Positions 33,430 to 45,036 of a DNA stretch of 64,000 nt are shown piece by piece. The translations under genes and the position numbers were made by a program. A model generated the notes under the pieces. That model saw only the letters and a list, made by a program, of their open reading frames with translations. It searched no databases and was not told the DNA's origin. The first letter of the stretch is position 1. Each line of letters opens with the position of its first letter. The stretch is taken from the NCBI RefSeq assembly GCF_007565055.1, contig NC_044553.1:124084978-124148977 (forward strand). Reading direction: 5' to 3'. This stretch comes from Rhinopithecus roxellana. Taxonomy: Eukaryota > Chordata > Mammalia > Primates > Cercopithecidae.

Positions 33430-34200
33430 CATGTAAGCCCATCCATGATTCATTTTGAATACATTGTTGTATAAAGTGTGAGGTTTAAATAGAAATTGGT
33501 TATTTATTTGTTTTTGCTTATAGATGTCCAATTGCTCCAACACCACTTGTTGAAATGGTTATTTTCCTCCTGTATTGAATTGCTTTTGCACCTTTGTGAA
33601 ATCAGTTAGAAGCCTGGCCAACATGGTGAAACCCCATCGCTACTAAAAATACAAAAAAATTAGCTGGGCATGGTGTTGCATGCCTATAATCCCAGCTACT
33701 CAGGAGGCTGAAGCATGAGAATCTCTAGAACCCGGGAGGCAGAGGTTGCACTGAGCTGCGATTGTGCCACTGCACTCCAGCCCAGGCAACAGAGCAAGAC
33801 TCCATCTCAAAAAAAAAAAAAAAAAATCAGCATATTTTGGGGGTCTATATCTGGGTTCTCTATTCAGTTACATTGAACCGTGTGTCTATCCTTTGCCAAT
33901 ACCACAATATATTGATTACTCTATCTCTATAGTAAGCCTTAATATCAAGTAATTACTCCCACTTAATTCTTTTCCCAGATTATTTTAGCTATTCTAGAGC
34001 CTGTGCCTTTTTGCATATATTTAAAAATAAATGTACATATGTCTTTAAAAAAAAAAGAAAAAAAACCTTGCTGGGATTTTGATAGGAATTGCAGTAAACC
34101 TATCAGGAAATTTGGGGAGAATTTACATCTTTACTATGTTGACTCTTGCAATTCATGAATACATTATGCCTGTCCATTTGTTTAGGAGTTTTAAAAAATT
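33430..34200 (-). mobile_element. L1M ORF2 fragment (-), split by an Alu
   Basis: The wording 'tgtccaattgctccaacaccacttgttgaaatgg', 'ttccagattattttagctattctag' style text and 'ctgggattttgataggaattgcagtaaacct' is antisense L1 ORF2. The Alu at 33611-33827 interrupts it. It may be the 5' continuation of the L1 at 30188-31800. Confidence 0.8.
33611..33827 (+). mobile_element. 5'-truncated Alu (+)
   Basis: Begins mid-left-arm at 'agcctggccaacatgg' and runs to a 17-base poly(A). 'aaatcag' flanks both ends. Confidence 0.92.
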
Positions 34201-34430
34201 GTCATCATTGTGGTGATTAATTTTATGTGCCAACTTTGCTGGGCCACAGTACCCAGATATTTGGCCAAATATTATTTTGGGTATTTCTGTGAAGGTGTTT
34301 ATGGATGAGATGGAAATTTAACCCAGTGGACTCTGAGTGAAGCAGATTCCCCTCCATAATGTGGGTGGCCCTCAGTCATCTAATCAGTTGATCTATTTTG
34401 TGGTTATGTCTTTTTGGTATGCTCTCATTG
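34201..34430 (+). mobile_element. ERVL LTR fragment (MLT2B-like, +)
   Basis: The opening 'gtggtgattaattttatgtgccaactttgctgggcc' and the blocks 'acagtacccagatatttggccaaatattatt' and 'gaagcagattcccctccataatgtgggtggcc' match the first half of an MLT2-group LTR. Confidence 0.72.
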
Positions 34431-35632
34431 TCTATAGGGATGTTATTGTATTTCTTATTGCCTTTTTTGAATATCCTTCTTAAGAATCTAATTATACTTA
34501 ATTCCTACAAGAAAAGAGTAGAAAAGGGATTTCCACAACCTTTCCAGGTTAGGGGATGATTATAATCAAATCTGAAACCTCCTAGAAAGTTGTTTTTGTT
34601 TAGACCCCACATTTGCATCACTGAATGATTTCTGAAATTTCATTACTTCGTCTGTTTATTCTAAAGATATTGAAATAGTGATGTAATTAGAAGACTAAAA
34701 CTAATAAAGCCATTACAATAATGACTACTGAGTTATAGGCAGTAATTAGCCCATAAGAAATATGAGGTCTGGTGCAAGATTTTATTGATCTTTACATGGC
34801 TTAGGGTAATGTCTTGTATATTATTTCACTCAATAGCTATTTATAGAACAGATGGGTTAAAAGGGGAACATTTTAAATACTTTTTTGATTTTAAGACATC
34901 AATATACAAATATTTACTATAGCTTTTATTCTAATAAGGTGTTATTCTGTGCACTCTGGGAAATTCAAAGAAATACCCATTGTGAAGTCTCATCTCAAAG
35001 TTATTATAACATATTTGAGCAAACAGCTTAACCCCTTTTGCCTTATGCTGATCTAGAAGATGGCTGCCAGATACCAAGCCGCCTTTGCTGAACATCGGTA
35101 CTCTGCTCTTAGTCTACCAATGGTGTTAGCTCTCACCCTTTCTCCTATTTTGGTTCAGTCTGGCATTTGAGGTTCTAATTTAACTTAGTCTTCTGGATGC
35201 AGACCCTGTGGGCCTAACTTTCGCTTTGGGCTTTTCCAGCATAACCTGTTCTGCTGCTATAGGCCAGGGAAAGCTAGACCTAATGGGAGTATGGGCAAAT
35301 AGAAGTACTGACACGATAATAGAAAAATAACTGGCACTTAGTGTTTGCTATATGCCAGGTGCTGCTTCAAGAACTCTAGATAAATGAAATCATTGAATCC
35401 TCACACGAAATTTGTAAGATAGGTATTATTAGTATCTTCATTAGGAAGTGGAGTTGGGCTTTTTACTAAGGCAGTGTGACACTAACACGTGTGCTCTAAC
35501 CATTCTGCTATCCTGACTTTCAGATGTGAAAGAAGACCTAAGGGAGGGATAGAATTTGCAAAGGTGATGAAGGAGGTCATTCTCAGCAGGAGGGACCCAT
35601 TACTGTCCAGAAGCTTAGAAACCAAAGGCCAG
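34431..35632. other. Intergenic with an embedded MIR SINE
   Basis: 35335-35465 has the MIR pattern ('ttagtgtttgctatatgccaggtgctg', 'gaaatcattgaatcctcac', 'ttagtatcttcattaggaag'). The rest is unclassified. No gene seen. Confidence 0.45.
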
Positions 35633-35945
35633 GCTAGGTGTGGTGGCTCACGCCTGTAATCCTGGCACTTTGGGAGGCTGAGGTGGGCGGATTGCCTGAG
35701 CTCAGGAGTTTGAGACCAGCCTGGGCAACATGGAAAAACCCTCTCTCTGCTAAAAACACAAAAATTAGCTGGACGTGATGGCAGGCGCCTGCAGTCCCAG
35801 CTACTCTGGAGGCTGAGGCACGACAATCACTTGAATACAGGAGTTGAATGTTGCAGTGAGCTGAGATTGCGCCACTGCACTCCAGCCTGAGGGACAGATC
35901 AAGACTCCGTCTCAAAAAAAAAAAAAAAAAAAAAAAAGAAAGAAA
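35633..35945 (+). mobile_element. AluS/J-type (+)
   Basis: Complete dimer with an (AAAG) tail. The 15-bp target-site duplication gaaaccaaaggccag is exact at 35618-35632 and 35946-35960. Confidence 0.96.
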
Positions 35946-35960
35946 GAAACCAAAGGCCAG

Positions 35961-37119
35961 TATTTTGCTGGAGCACAGGATTAGAGAAACATGTTGGAGA
36001 GAGTGAAGAGAGAAGTGGGTTTTACTGAATGGTCCAGGTTACCACTGAACATATAGCTTGCTTGCATGGAAAAAGCCAACATATGCCATAAAAATGATGT
36101 CTCAGCAATTTGCTGCTGCTGCTCTTGCTGTTGCTATAAACACATGGGGCCAATCTCATAACACCAAAAATGAGGGCATCCTAATGCTTATTTCTCTTTG
36201 CCTGTGGATAAATCTTTCCATTTATCCATAGGCAAAGTTTTACTTTTGCTTCTTACTAAAAAAAAGTGAAGGAGTTCTGGCTGAAGGTGACTCATACTTC
36301 AGAGCCAAATGATAAATTTTACTCCATTATTTTTTGTTCAGTTGATGGATGAGAATTATCAAATCTCATGAGGCTTGACTCATAATTTTCATAGTTTTTC
36401 CCTAAAGGCAAAACATTTCTTTCATGTGTAAGTTTGGGTCTGAGCATATGAATAACTGCTTATTCTAATGAAACCATTAGAATGCATAGGTTTCTAATAA
36501 CCTGATTTAATAGTGCTAGTTGAGTTAACTGGAACTCATTTCTTAGCCTTATTACCCTCCTTGGATAATCCAGTCATTTACTTTTCAGGGGCTTTTCAAA
36601 AATTCTAGTCAATAGTATCCCAGAAGTGTTAAAAACTTCAATTTTAACATAGTTTAAGACACAGAATTAGCTTGAATAAATAGTAACTGATTACCACTAT
36701 CTGCTAAGGACTGTGCTAAGTGCATTAAGATACTGCAAACATGAATGACTCCTGTCCGTAAGGAACTTACTACTAACGGAATAATGCCAGCGTTCATAAA
36801 GTGTATAATGTTTGAAAAATACTTTTCTATATTCATGATCTAACTTAAATCTCATCACAAAACCTATGAAGTAATAAGTATTTCAAGTCCCGTCAAAATT
36901 AGATTTCTTCTCTCCCTGTACTTAGTTAACCTTTAATTATTTTGGTAGCAATGAGACAGACATTTTAAACCTAAGGAACAAAGACAAGTCAAAATCCTAT
37001 ATGTGCCTGATTCTCCATCAGCGTCCAGGGAGTCCAGCGTGCTTCCAGCCCTCCAATGACAATCACCTGAACAAACGCGCTCCAGGACACTGGTGCACAC
37101 GTATCTGATCTAGTCACTG
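35961..37119. other. Unclassified intergenic sequence
   Basis: No gene recognised. Contains the hairpin at 36196-36237 and a MIR/L2-like patch near 36690-36790 ('ctgctaaggactgtgctaagtgcatt'). Confidence 0.4.
36196..36237. repeat. Near-perfect 18-bp hairpin with 6-base loop
   Basis: Arms ctttgcctgtggataaat and atttatccataggcaaag pair at 17 of 18 positions, with one G-T-type mismatch, around the loop ctttcc. It is not attributable to a repeat family I recognise. Confidence 0.95.
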
Positions 37120-37340
37120 TTTTCACTTCCTTTGGGTATATACCTAGGAGTCGAACTACTGAGTCATGTGGAAATACTACATTTATTTTTGAGGAACTTC
37201 CAGACTGTTTTCCACATTGGCTGCAGCATTTTACATTCATTCCAGCAACATACAAGTGTTTCAATTTCTCCACATCCTCTCTAACACTTGTTATTTTCGT
37301 TTTTTTTATTATAGCCATCCTCGTGTATTTGAGAATTTCA
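37120..37340 (-). mobile_element. L1M ORF2 fragment (-)
   Basis: Antisense ORF2 end ('gggtatatacctaggagtcgaactactgagtcatg', 'cttccagactgttttccacattgg'). The minus translation includes RLLGIYPKEVK and MAIIKKTKIT. It is separate from the next L1, because the order restarts with a 3' UTR at 37345. Confidence 0.85.
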
Positions 37341-37830
37341 TTCTGTTGTTTTCTTATTGTGGTAAAATATACATAATATAAAATTTACCATTTTAACAAA
37401 TTTAAGTGTGCAATTCTGTGGCATTAAGCACATACCCATAGTTGTGCAAGTAGCACCACCAACCATCTCCAGGAATTTTTCATCTTTCGCAACTGAAACT
37501 GTACCCACTCAACACTAATTCCCCATCCCACCACCCCTCAGCCCCTAGCAACTGCCACCCTACTTTCTGTCATTATGAATTTGACTACTCTAGGTACTTC
37601 ATGAGGTAGATCTGTACAATATTTATCCTTTTCTGACTGCCTTATTTCACTTAGCTTAATGTTCATGGTTTGTTCATGTTGTAGCATGTGTCAGAATCTC
37701 CTTCCTTTTAAAGGCTGAATAAGATTCCAACGTATGTATAGACCACATTTTGTTTATCCAGTCATCCAAGGATGTACACTTGGTTTGCTTCTACATTTGG
37801 CTGTTGTGAATAATGATGCTATGAACACGG

Positions 37831-38100
37831 GTATGACGCCTGTAATCCCAGCACTTCAGGAGGCCAAGGCAGGTGCACTGCTTGAGCTCAGGAGTTTGAG
37901 ACCAACCAGGGCAATATGGCAAAACCCCATCTCTACAAAAAATACAAAAATTAGTCAGGCATGGTGGTGCACATCTGTAGTCCAAGCTACCTGAGAGGCT
38001 GAGGTGAGAGGATTGCCTGAGTCTGGGAGGTCTGGGTTACAGTGAGCTGTGTTGGTGCCACTGCACTCCAGCCTGGATGACAGAGTGACACCCTGTCAGA
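37831..38100 (+). mobile_element. 5'-truncated AluJ-type (+)
   Basis: Begins at 'gacgcctgtaatcccagcac' and lacks the first roughly 20 bases. An old variant with 'gaccaaccagggcaatatggcaaaaccccatctctac'. Confidence 0.9.
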
Positions 38101-38105
38101 TGTTC

Positions 38106-38166
<61 letters not shown>

Positions 38167-38201
38167 TCTCTCTCACAACACACACACACACACACACACA
38201 T
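38106..38201. repeat. (TC)n(CA)n compound microsatellite
   Basis: About 34 tc units (38108-38174, one tatc interruption) followed by a ca run (38179-38200), placed right after the Alu tail. Confidence 0.96.
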
Positions 38202-38377
38202 CTCTTTGAGTCCCTGCTTTCAATTTATTTGGGTATATATCCAGAATTAGAATTTGTTTGATTTTTTTTGAGGGGTCACCATGCCATTTTCCACAGTGGC
38301 TGCACCATTTTACATTCCCACCAGAAATGCACAAGGGTTCTAATTCCTCTATATCTTCACCAACACTTGCTCCTTTC

Positions 38378-38412
38378 TGTGTGTGTGTGTGTGTGTGTTT
38401 TTTTTTTTTTTT
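38378..38412. repeat. (GT)n(T)n tract
   Basis: Ten gt units followed by 14 T, just before the Alu at 38424. Confidence 0.9.
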
Positions 38413-38423
38413 AATAATATATC

Positions 38424-38723
38424 TGGCCAGGCGTGGTGGCTCACGCCTGTAATCCCAGCACTTTGGGAGGCCAAGGCGGGTGGATCATGAGGTCAGGAGA
38501 TCGAGACCATCCTGGCTAACACGGTGAAACCCCATCTCCACTAAAAATACAAAAAATTTGTTGGGCGTGGTGGCAGGCGCCTGTAGTCCCAGCTACTCGG
38601 GAGGCTGAGGCAGGAGAATGCCGTGAACCCGGGAGGCAGAGCTTGCAGTGAGCTGAGATCCGGCCACTGCACTCCAGCCTGGGCGACAGAGCGAGACTCC
38701 GTCTCAAAAAAAAAAAAAAAAAA
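38424..38723 (+). mobile_element. AluY-type (+)
   Basis: Complete low-divergence dimer ('gatcatgaggtcaggagatcgagaccatcc', 'gagctgagatccggccactgcactcc') with a clean poly(A). Confidence 0.94.
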
Positions 38724-39743
38724 TACAGCTATCCTGATGGGTGTGAAGTGGTACCACATTATGGTTTTAATTTGCATTTCCCCAATGATGAATGATGAGC
38801 ATCTTTTCAGGTGTTCACAGGACACGCATTTATCTTCTTAGGAGAAATGTCTATTCAAGTCGTTTTCCCACTTTTAAATTGGGTTCTTTATCATTTTGTT
38901 TTGAGTAGTTCTATTCCTAATCTGAATACATGGCATATATCTCTGGTCAAGATAAATGCTTTGCATTTATTTCTTTCCATGTTATAGTTTGTCTTTTCAC
39001 TTTCTTGACAATGTGCTTTGATGTACAAAAGTGTTTAACTTTGATGAAGTATAATTTATTTTTTTTCATTGCTCATACTTTTGTTGTCATATCTAAGAAT
39101 CTACAGCTGAAGGTTTATGCCTGTGTTTTCTTCTAAGACTTCCATAGTTTTTGCTCTTTTATTTAGGTCCATTTTGAGTTAACTTTTGTATATGATATGA
39201 GCTTGGGGTCCAACTTCTTTCTTTTGTAAGTACAAGTCCAGTTGTCCCAGCACCATCTGTTGAAGAGACTATTCTTCCTGCCATTGAATGACCTGGGCAC
39301 CCTTGTTAAAGATCAGTTGTGCTTAGATGTATGGATTTATTTATGGACCTTCAATTATATTCCAATGGTCTAGATGTCTACTCTTATGCCAGTACCATGC
39401 TGTTTCGATTACTATACCTTTGTGGTAACTTCTGAAATCTAGAAGTATGAGTCTTTCGACTTTGTTCTTTTTCAAGACAATTTGGCTACCTGGGGACTCT
39501 TGCAATTCCATATGATTTTGAAGATTGGCTTTTCCATTTCTCCAGAAAGGGCTGTTGGAGTTTTGATAGGGATTGCTTTGAATCTGTAGAGAATTTGGGG
39601 TGTTGTCATCTTAATATTGTCTTTCTATCCACAAACATAGCATGTCTTTTCATTTATTTAGGTCTTTAATTTATTTGAGCAATGTTTTCAGTGTACACGT
39701 CTTTCATTTCCTTGGTTAAATTTATTCCCAGGTATTTCATTCT

Positions 39744-40053
39744 TTTTTTTTTTTTTTTTTTTTTTTTTTTGAGACGGAGTCTCGCTCTGTCGCCCAGGCT
39801 GGAGTGCAGTGGCCGGATCACAGCTCACTGCAAGCTCCGCCTCCCGGGTTTACACCATTCTCCTGCCTCAGCCTCCCGAGTAGCTGGGACTACAGGCGCC
39901 CGCCACCTCGCCCGGCTAGTTTTTTGTATTTTTTTAGTAGAGACGGGGTTTCACCATGTTAGCCAGGATGGTCTTGATCTCCTGACCTCGTGATCCGCCC
40001 GCCTCGGCCTCCCAAAGTGCTGGGATTACAGGCTTGAGCCACCGCGCCCGGCC
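39744..40053 (-). mobile_element. AluY, Old World monkey type (-)
   Basis: Nearly consensus antisense element with a 28-base poly(T) and the end 'ggcttgagccaccgcgcccggcc'. The words 'tattcattctttt' and 'tattctttt' flank it. One of the youngest elements in the window. Confidence 0.96.
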
Positions 40054-40490
40054 TATTCTTTTAGATATTATTGTAATTGTCTTATTGTTTTCCTTTTCAG
40101 ATTGTTCATTATTGGTGTACAGAAACACAACCAATTTCTATGTGTTGATTTTGTACCTGGTAACTTTGCTGAATTTATTAGTTCTAGTAGCTTTCTTGTG
40201 AATTCTTTGAGATTTTCTATGTATCAATTCATGTCATTTGCAGATAGAGATAGTTTTGCTTCTTCTTTTACAATTTGGATGTCCTTTATTTCCTTTTCTT
40301 GTCTAATTGTTCTGGCTGAACTTCCAATAAAATGTTGAACAGTGATGGTGAATGTGGACATTCACCACATGTCAAATTCCTGATCTTGGGAAGAAGCTTT
40401 CAGTCTCTCACCATTGATTATGATGTCAGCAGTGGGACTTACATAAATGTCCTTTATCATGTTGAGGAAGTTAAGGGAAAGTGAGTTTTA

Positions 40491-41228
40491 AAAATGCTAT
40501 TCATAGAAATAATTGGAGGCCTAGAATGAAAACATCTTTCCTTAGAGAGAATTTTCTATTGCTTTTGCTAGCTCCTAGGTGCTTGAGCAAGACAGGATTG
40601 GGGTTTCTGGGTACCTACAAAAAGAGGGAAGTTTGACTTATTTCCTGCTCCAGGGGTGCAGCCATTTGGGGTTCTGTCACAAGGCAGGGGACTGGTTTAC
40701 TGGGTCCCCACCCTTGGAGACTCCTGAACTCAAATTCATCTTTCTGATTCTGTGTGCAGCTGCCAAAGCTAGAAAGGCAGCCCACGTGCTGCACACACCT
40801 CTCCGCATTCCTTCTCCTATTGGATCTAGGCCTACTGTTCCCTCATTATCTCCATAATCTTTGATACTTTTAAGGAGATACTTAAAAAATATTCCCCCTG
40901 GTTTCTAAGTTGTCTTTAGTAGAAGTAGCTTGTCTGCCATTCCTAGAAGTAGAGTTTCTCCCCTGTTACTCTTCCAGGGGCAGAAATTGTGAGATCCAAG
41001 TACAACTCTCTGCTGCGTTAGAGAGGCTGCCAAGGGTCTAGATTCTTTCTCATCCATTTATGTATAGAGAGGTACAGGTCAAAAAGAGCAGGAATCTGAA
41101 ACAAGCATGTGGTGAGCGAGGCATTTGTAAGTTTTCCTCGTCTCCCCTGGTGCAAGCAGCCCTGAAACCCGTCTTTCAGCAAGAAGCTCAGCCACCTTGT
41201 TGTGCTCTCCTTAAGAACAATGGTCTTG
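40491..41228. other. Unclassified intergenic sequence
   Basis: No gene recognised. It could be the antisense 5' region of the neighbouring L1M, but I cannot show it. Confidence 0.35.
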
Positions 41229-41541
41229 GCCGGGTGTGGTGGCTCACGTCTGTAATCCTAGCAATTCGGGAGGCCAAGGCGGGCGGATCACTAAGTCAAG
41301 AGATCTAGACCATCCTGGCCAACATGGTGAAATCCTGTCTCTACTAAAAATACAAAAATTAGCTGGGCACGGTGGTGGGCACCTGTAGTCCCAGCTACTC
41401 AGGAGGCTGAGGCAGGAGAATCACTTGAACCCAGGAGGCAAAGGTTGCAGTGAGCTGAGACCATGCTACTCTACTCCAGCCTGATGACAGAGTGAGACTC
41501 TATCTTAAAAACAAACAAACAAACAAACAAAAAACCCAAAA
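41229..41541 (+). mobile_element. AluS-type (+)
   Basis: Complete dimer with a (CAAA)n tail. The words 'agaacaatggtctt' (41215-41228) and 'agaacgatggtttt' (after the tail) form the target-site duplication. Confidence 0.95.
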
Positions 41542-41984
41542 GAACGATGGTTTTGTCTATTAGTCCCATCTGATCTAGGGAGAAGAAAAGCCGTAACTTG
41601 GTTCCAGGGGTCTCCAAGCATCTTCCATAACACTAGGACGTGTATTATTATAATGCTTTTACAGGAGACAAACACTGAAGATCAAAGAGAGTCAATGAGT
41701 TATCCTGATCAGTACCAGGGAGGCTAAGCTCAGGCCAGCACCCTCTGTCCCTCCTTTTCTCCTTCCCTTCTTTCTGTTCTTTTCCTCCCTTCCCTTTCAT
41801 TCTTCTTTCCTTTCTTTCTTTATGATTCACTCCCATGAAAACAACTCAATTTAACTACTTTTATCTCCCTATTTATATCTCCAAATTACAAGTGTTCATC
41901 AAGGTAACTTTGGCTGTTACATTTAATACAACAGGATTAAAAAATTCTGTAAAACATAGTATGAAATAAAATTTTTAGGAGGCC
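41542..41984. other. Unclassified, pyrimidine-rich patch
   Basis: A cctt-rich stretch at 41740-41822 resembles degraded simple repeat. No gene seen. Confidence 0.4.
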
Positions 41985-42455
41985 ATTGATTTGGACAGAG
42001 CACCCACCGACAGAACAAATTAAAATGGAGTCAATCATGCTAAAGTCCTAATCCACCAAGCTGAAACTCAGTTGTTTAGTTGACTTTATGAGAAATCAGG
42101 AGAAGGAGAGGAAGAGGGGTGGGGGAAAGACAGAGAGAGAGAGAGAAAGAGAGAGAAGAGAGAGAATAGATAAATGTCCAAAAAGGCCAGTTTCAGCAGA
42201 CATGATAAGGAAGTTCCCTGTTTTAACCATTACAAGGAAAGTAACTTTGAAACAACTAACCTGCATTTTGTTCCTCATTTCTACTTTCTTCAATCTTTTT
42301 CTGTCTATACTGCCCACATGGCGGAGTGGAGTTCTCTGAACCTCTTATGATCCTGAAGGCTGCCTTATTCATGAATTGTTCATTGTTTAAGTAAACTCTG
42401 TTAAATTTGTCTTAAGTTTTTCTTTTCTCAATAGAACTGCTTTTTTATCAACAGA
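41985..42455 (+). mobile_element. ERV1-like LTR (MER41-type?), plus strand
   Basis: The end reads 'ctgaacctcttatgatcctgaaggctgccttattcatgaattgttcattgtttaagtaaactctgttaaatttgtcttaagtttttcttttc', the layout of the 3' end (R/U5) of several ERV1 LTRs including the MER41 group. Upstream, 'aaaggccagtttcagcagacatgataagg' fits U3. The left border is approximate. A GA-rich tract (42100-42165) sits inside. It lies about 2 kb upstream of the ENTREP CpG island. Confidence 0.5.
42110..42167. repeat. (GA)n-rich tract
   Basis: Purine-only run of ga, aaga and gaga units within the LTR-like sequence. Confidence 0.85.
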
Positions 42456-44300
42456 AATGAGAAGTAATTTTAATTTCTAGATCAGTCTCTTTCTCTAGAC
42501 GCAAACGAAATTTTACAGCGAACGTAGATCCCTCTCCTAACCCACCTTCACCAAAATCTCCTGCTGTGCTGCTTGGAGCTTTCTTTCCATACCTTTCAAA
42601 ATAAATAAATAAAACAAATCAATTCACATATATTTTGGAAGCATCTCTCAATCATAAATGGGAGATCACTGGAGGTCACCAACTGGCTCCCCTCTCTATT
42701 TAATTCATCACTGACACCTCCTAAACATCTCCCAAACACACCCAGTTCTCAACTTCTCCACTATCCCTACCTTAATCCAAAACACTATCACCTCTTGCCA
42801 GCAGACAGTAACACCCTCGGAACATTCTTTCACTTGGGCACCCCTCAACCCATTTTTTGGTATTGTGGTCAGAAAGCTCTTTTCAAATCTCCTTATCATC
42901 TGATTCTTTTTTTCTGGCGGGGGTGGGGGGGATTGGGGGGGAACTGTGTAGTATTCTCCATAACACTGAACCCAGTGTGCCCCCAGTCTTCCCAGTAGAC
43001 CGAAAGTTCCCTGAGCACAGGGGACTTGCAACTCATTCTTTGATCTTCAGTGCCTGGCACATAGTGGGTGTATACTACTTTTTGAATAGCATACAATGTC
43101 AATATAATGTAATTCACTAATTTGTTAGGCTATTGTCTGTTTCTCTCTGAGTCCCTTAAAAGCAGGGATTTTTGTCTGTTTTGTTCACTGATGTACCCTA
43201 AGAACGTAAAAAAAAAAAAAAGCCTTTTGATTAGAGAGCTCTTTATTAACTTTTGTTGGAGGAATGAATGAATGGATAAATGAATGAATGAATGGGGGAG
43301 ATGATCACAATGCGAACTTAACTTCCTGCCACTCCAGGGTCATGCCTTGTATTGTTTCAAGCTCTTAAAAAGTGCTGCACTACGAACTTCTAGGCAGAAA
43401 ATATCTCCAGGAAATTGGAATTTGCACTGGAGTGCTCTAAACAATGCTGGCCAGAGGCTTAGTCCTGTTACAGATAAGAACTGGGGGGAGAAGGCAGCGT
43501 TTGGCCACGGGCCAGCATTTTGAGATCAGCCACTTTATCTGTGGAATTCCCTACCCCCTGTTCATCCCTTGGCCATCTCGTTAAATTGGAAAATAAATCC
43601 CATCCCTGCTAAGGTGTTGGCTGATAAAGGATTGAGCTATAGCCCCTTCAAGGGGAATTTGCATTTTAATAGAGGATCGTCAAGCCCCAAAGGAATCAAT
43701 ATCTCTAACGGTGAAATTTCAAGCACCAGCAACTGAGATATTTTGGGACGACACTCTCCAGCGTTTCTCATCCAACAGTAAGGTCTGCCAGAAAGCCACG
43801 GAAGAATGGTCTCAGGAAATGACCGGCCGTTTCCCTTTATTACTCTGAACTTTGCCTTTTCATGTCTGTTCCCTTCAGACTCCCTAACGCTGGTGGATCT
43901 CTTAATCTGTCAATGCAGCCCTTTTCAACACAAGCAGAGTCTTAAAGGTGGCTCATCGACAGGGCCACAAAGGAATTATGGCAATCAAAACCTGCAGGTT
44001 TTCCTGGTATTCCAAAGGGGCCAGTACTTAGATATTTTAAACTCTATGCTGGCAAGAGGGAGTGGAGATGGTTTAATCGGTTATTAATGATATTGCGCAT
44101 TTAAATTCGTTTTGTGCAGTTTTTTTTAAAGCCCAAACTTTTAACTTGTATCAAAAGCATGCAAACCAAAGGTGGGTAAGAGACATCGTATATATCCTGG
44201 CAATGTTCTCAATGTCCTCCGGAGCTGAGTTCTCCGCGGATGGCTTGGGATTCTCCAACTGCAGAAAAGCGGCATCTTGGATCTTGGATTTCTGCATTCG
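42456..44300. other. Promoter-upstream region with L2 relic
   Basis: No exon recognised. 42985-43295 carries L2 3'-end wording ('gaccgaaagttccctgagcacaggggactt', 'cagtgcctggcacatagtgggtgta', 'gcagggatttttgtctgttttgttcactgatgtaccct') ending in (GAATGAAT)n. 43300-44300 is repeat-free and may hold distal promoter elements, but I cannot name sites. Confidence 0.45.
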
Positions 44301-44823
44301 AGAGACGCTCCTGTCCGCCACACCTGCGGCCCAGCGCTAGGAATTCCCCTCCTGTCTGCTCCCAGCCCGTCTCCCCGTCCTCAGCGCCCCGCGCGCCCAT
44401 CCCGAGCCGGCCCCAGGCTCTGAGGGCTCGGCCGGCCCGCCGCCCGGCTCCCGGGCCCCTCCGCGCCGCCGACCTAGGGCTCTGCCGCGGAGGCTGGTGC
44501 CCTTGTCCTTGATGCGCTGCCGCCCCCGCTCTCCTTCCGCAGACCCGCTACAGCCAGGGCGCTAGGCGTGAGCGCGGAGGCTGGGCCGCGAGGACCGCAC
44601 CTGCGCCTTTCCTGCCCGGCTCCCGGCTCCCGCTCCGGCCCCAGCTGGGGCCCATCGCACGGCGGCGGGGCTCGCGCCCGGGGACGGCAGCGGCTCGCGC
44701 CCGGTACGGCAGCAGCGGCGGCTCGCGCCCGCGCTCGGGCCGGGGAGCGCGCGGGGCGGGCGGGGGAGGGCGCAGCGAGGCGCGGCGCGGCCGGCGGGCG
44801 GGCGGCGCGGCGGCGGCGGCGGC

Positions 44824-44913
44824 ATGGGCGCGGGCACCGGCGGGGGCTGCGGGCTCCCGGCTCCCAGCCCGGCCCGGCCCGCTCCCGGCGCGCGGCCGCC
44901 GCGGCCCCCGTAG
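44824..44913 (+). CDS. Upstream ORF of 29 codons in the ENTREP leader
   Basis: An ATG at 44824 in a strong context (G at -3, G at +4) opens a 29-codon frame rich in Gly, Pro, Ala and Arg. It ends at TAG 44911-44913, 123 bases before the main ATG at 45037. It is in the same frame as the main ORF, but the stop separates them. If transcription begins upstream of 44824, ribosomes would meet this start first, so it would be expected to reduce translation of the main ORF. Its peptide has no recognisable domain. Whether the leader includes it is unknown. Confidence 0.4.
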   Translation: MGAGTGGGCGLPAPSPARPAPGARPPRPP

Positions 44914-45036
44914 CCGGCTGGGAGGCCGTCCCCGCACCCGGCGCAACTTGCCTCGGACCCTCTGTGAGGAGAGGCGGCGGCGGCGGCGCGCGCCGGGCCG
45001 GGCGAGAGCGGGCGAGGCGTGCGGGCGCCCGGCGCG

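Larger units (their letters stand above)
37345..40490 (-). mobile_element. Long L1M fragment (-), interrupted by three Alus
   Basis: Starts with the antisense 3' UTR ('gtggtaaaatatacataatataaaatttacc'), continues into ORF2 ('ttgaataatgatgctatgaacacgg' style), resumes at 38190 ('gggtatatatccagaatta'), then 38725-39740 ('aacctttgtggtaacttctgaa' style), and ends after 40054-40490. About 2.3 kb of L1 remains after removing the Alus at 37831, 38424 and 39744. No intact frame. Confidence 0.88.

Noticed and set aside
41985..42455. LTR as the BANCR promoter, which would identify the locus as ENTREP1
   Set aside because: Its orientation is +, whereas BANCR is transcribed away from ENTREP1. The distance is too short, and MER41-type LTRs exist in very many copies.
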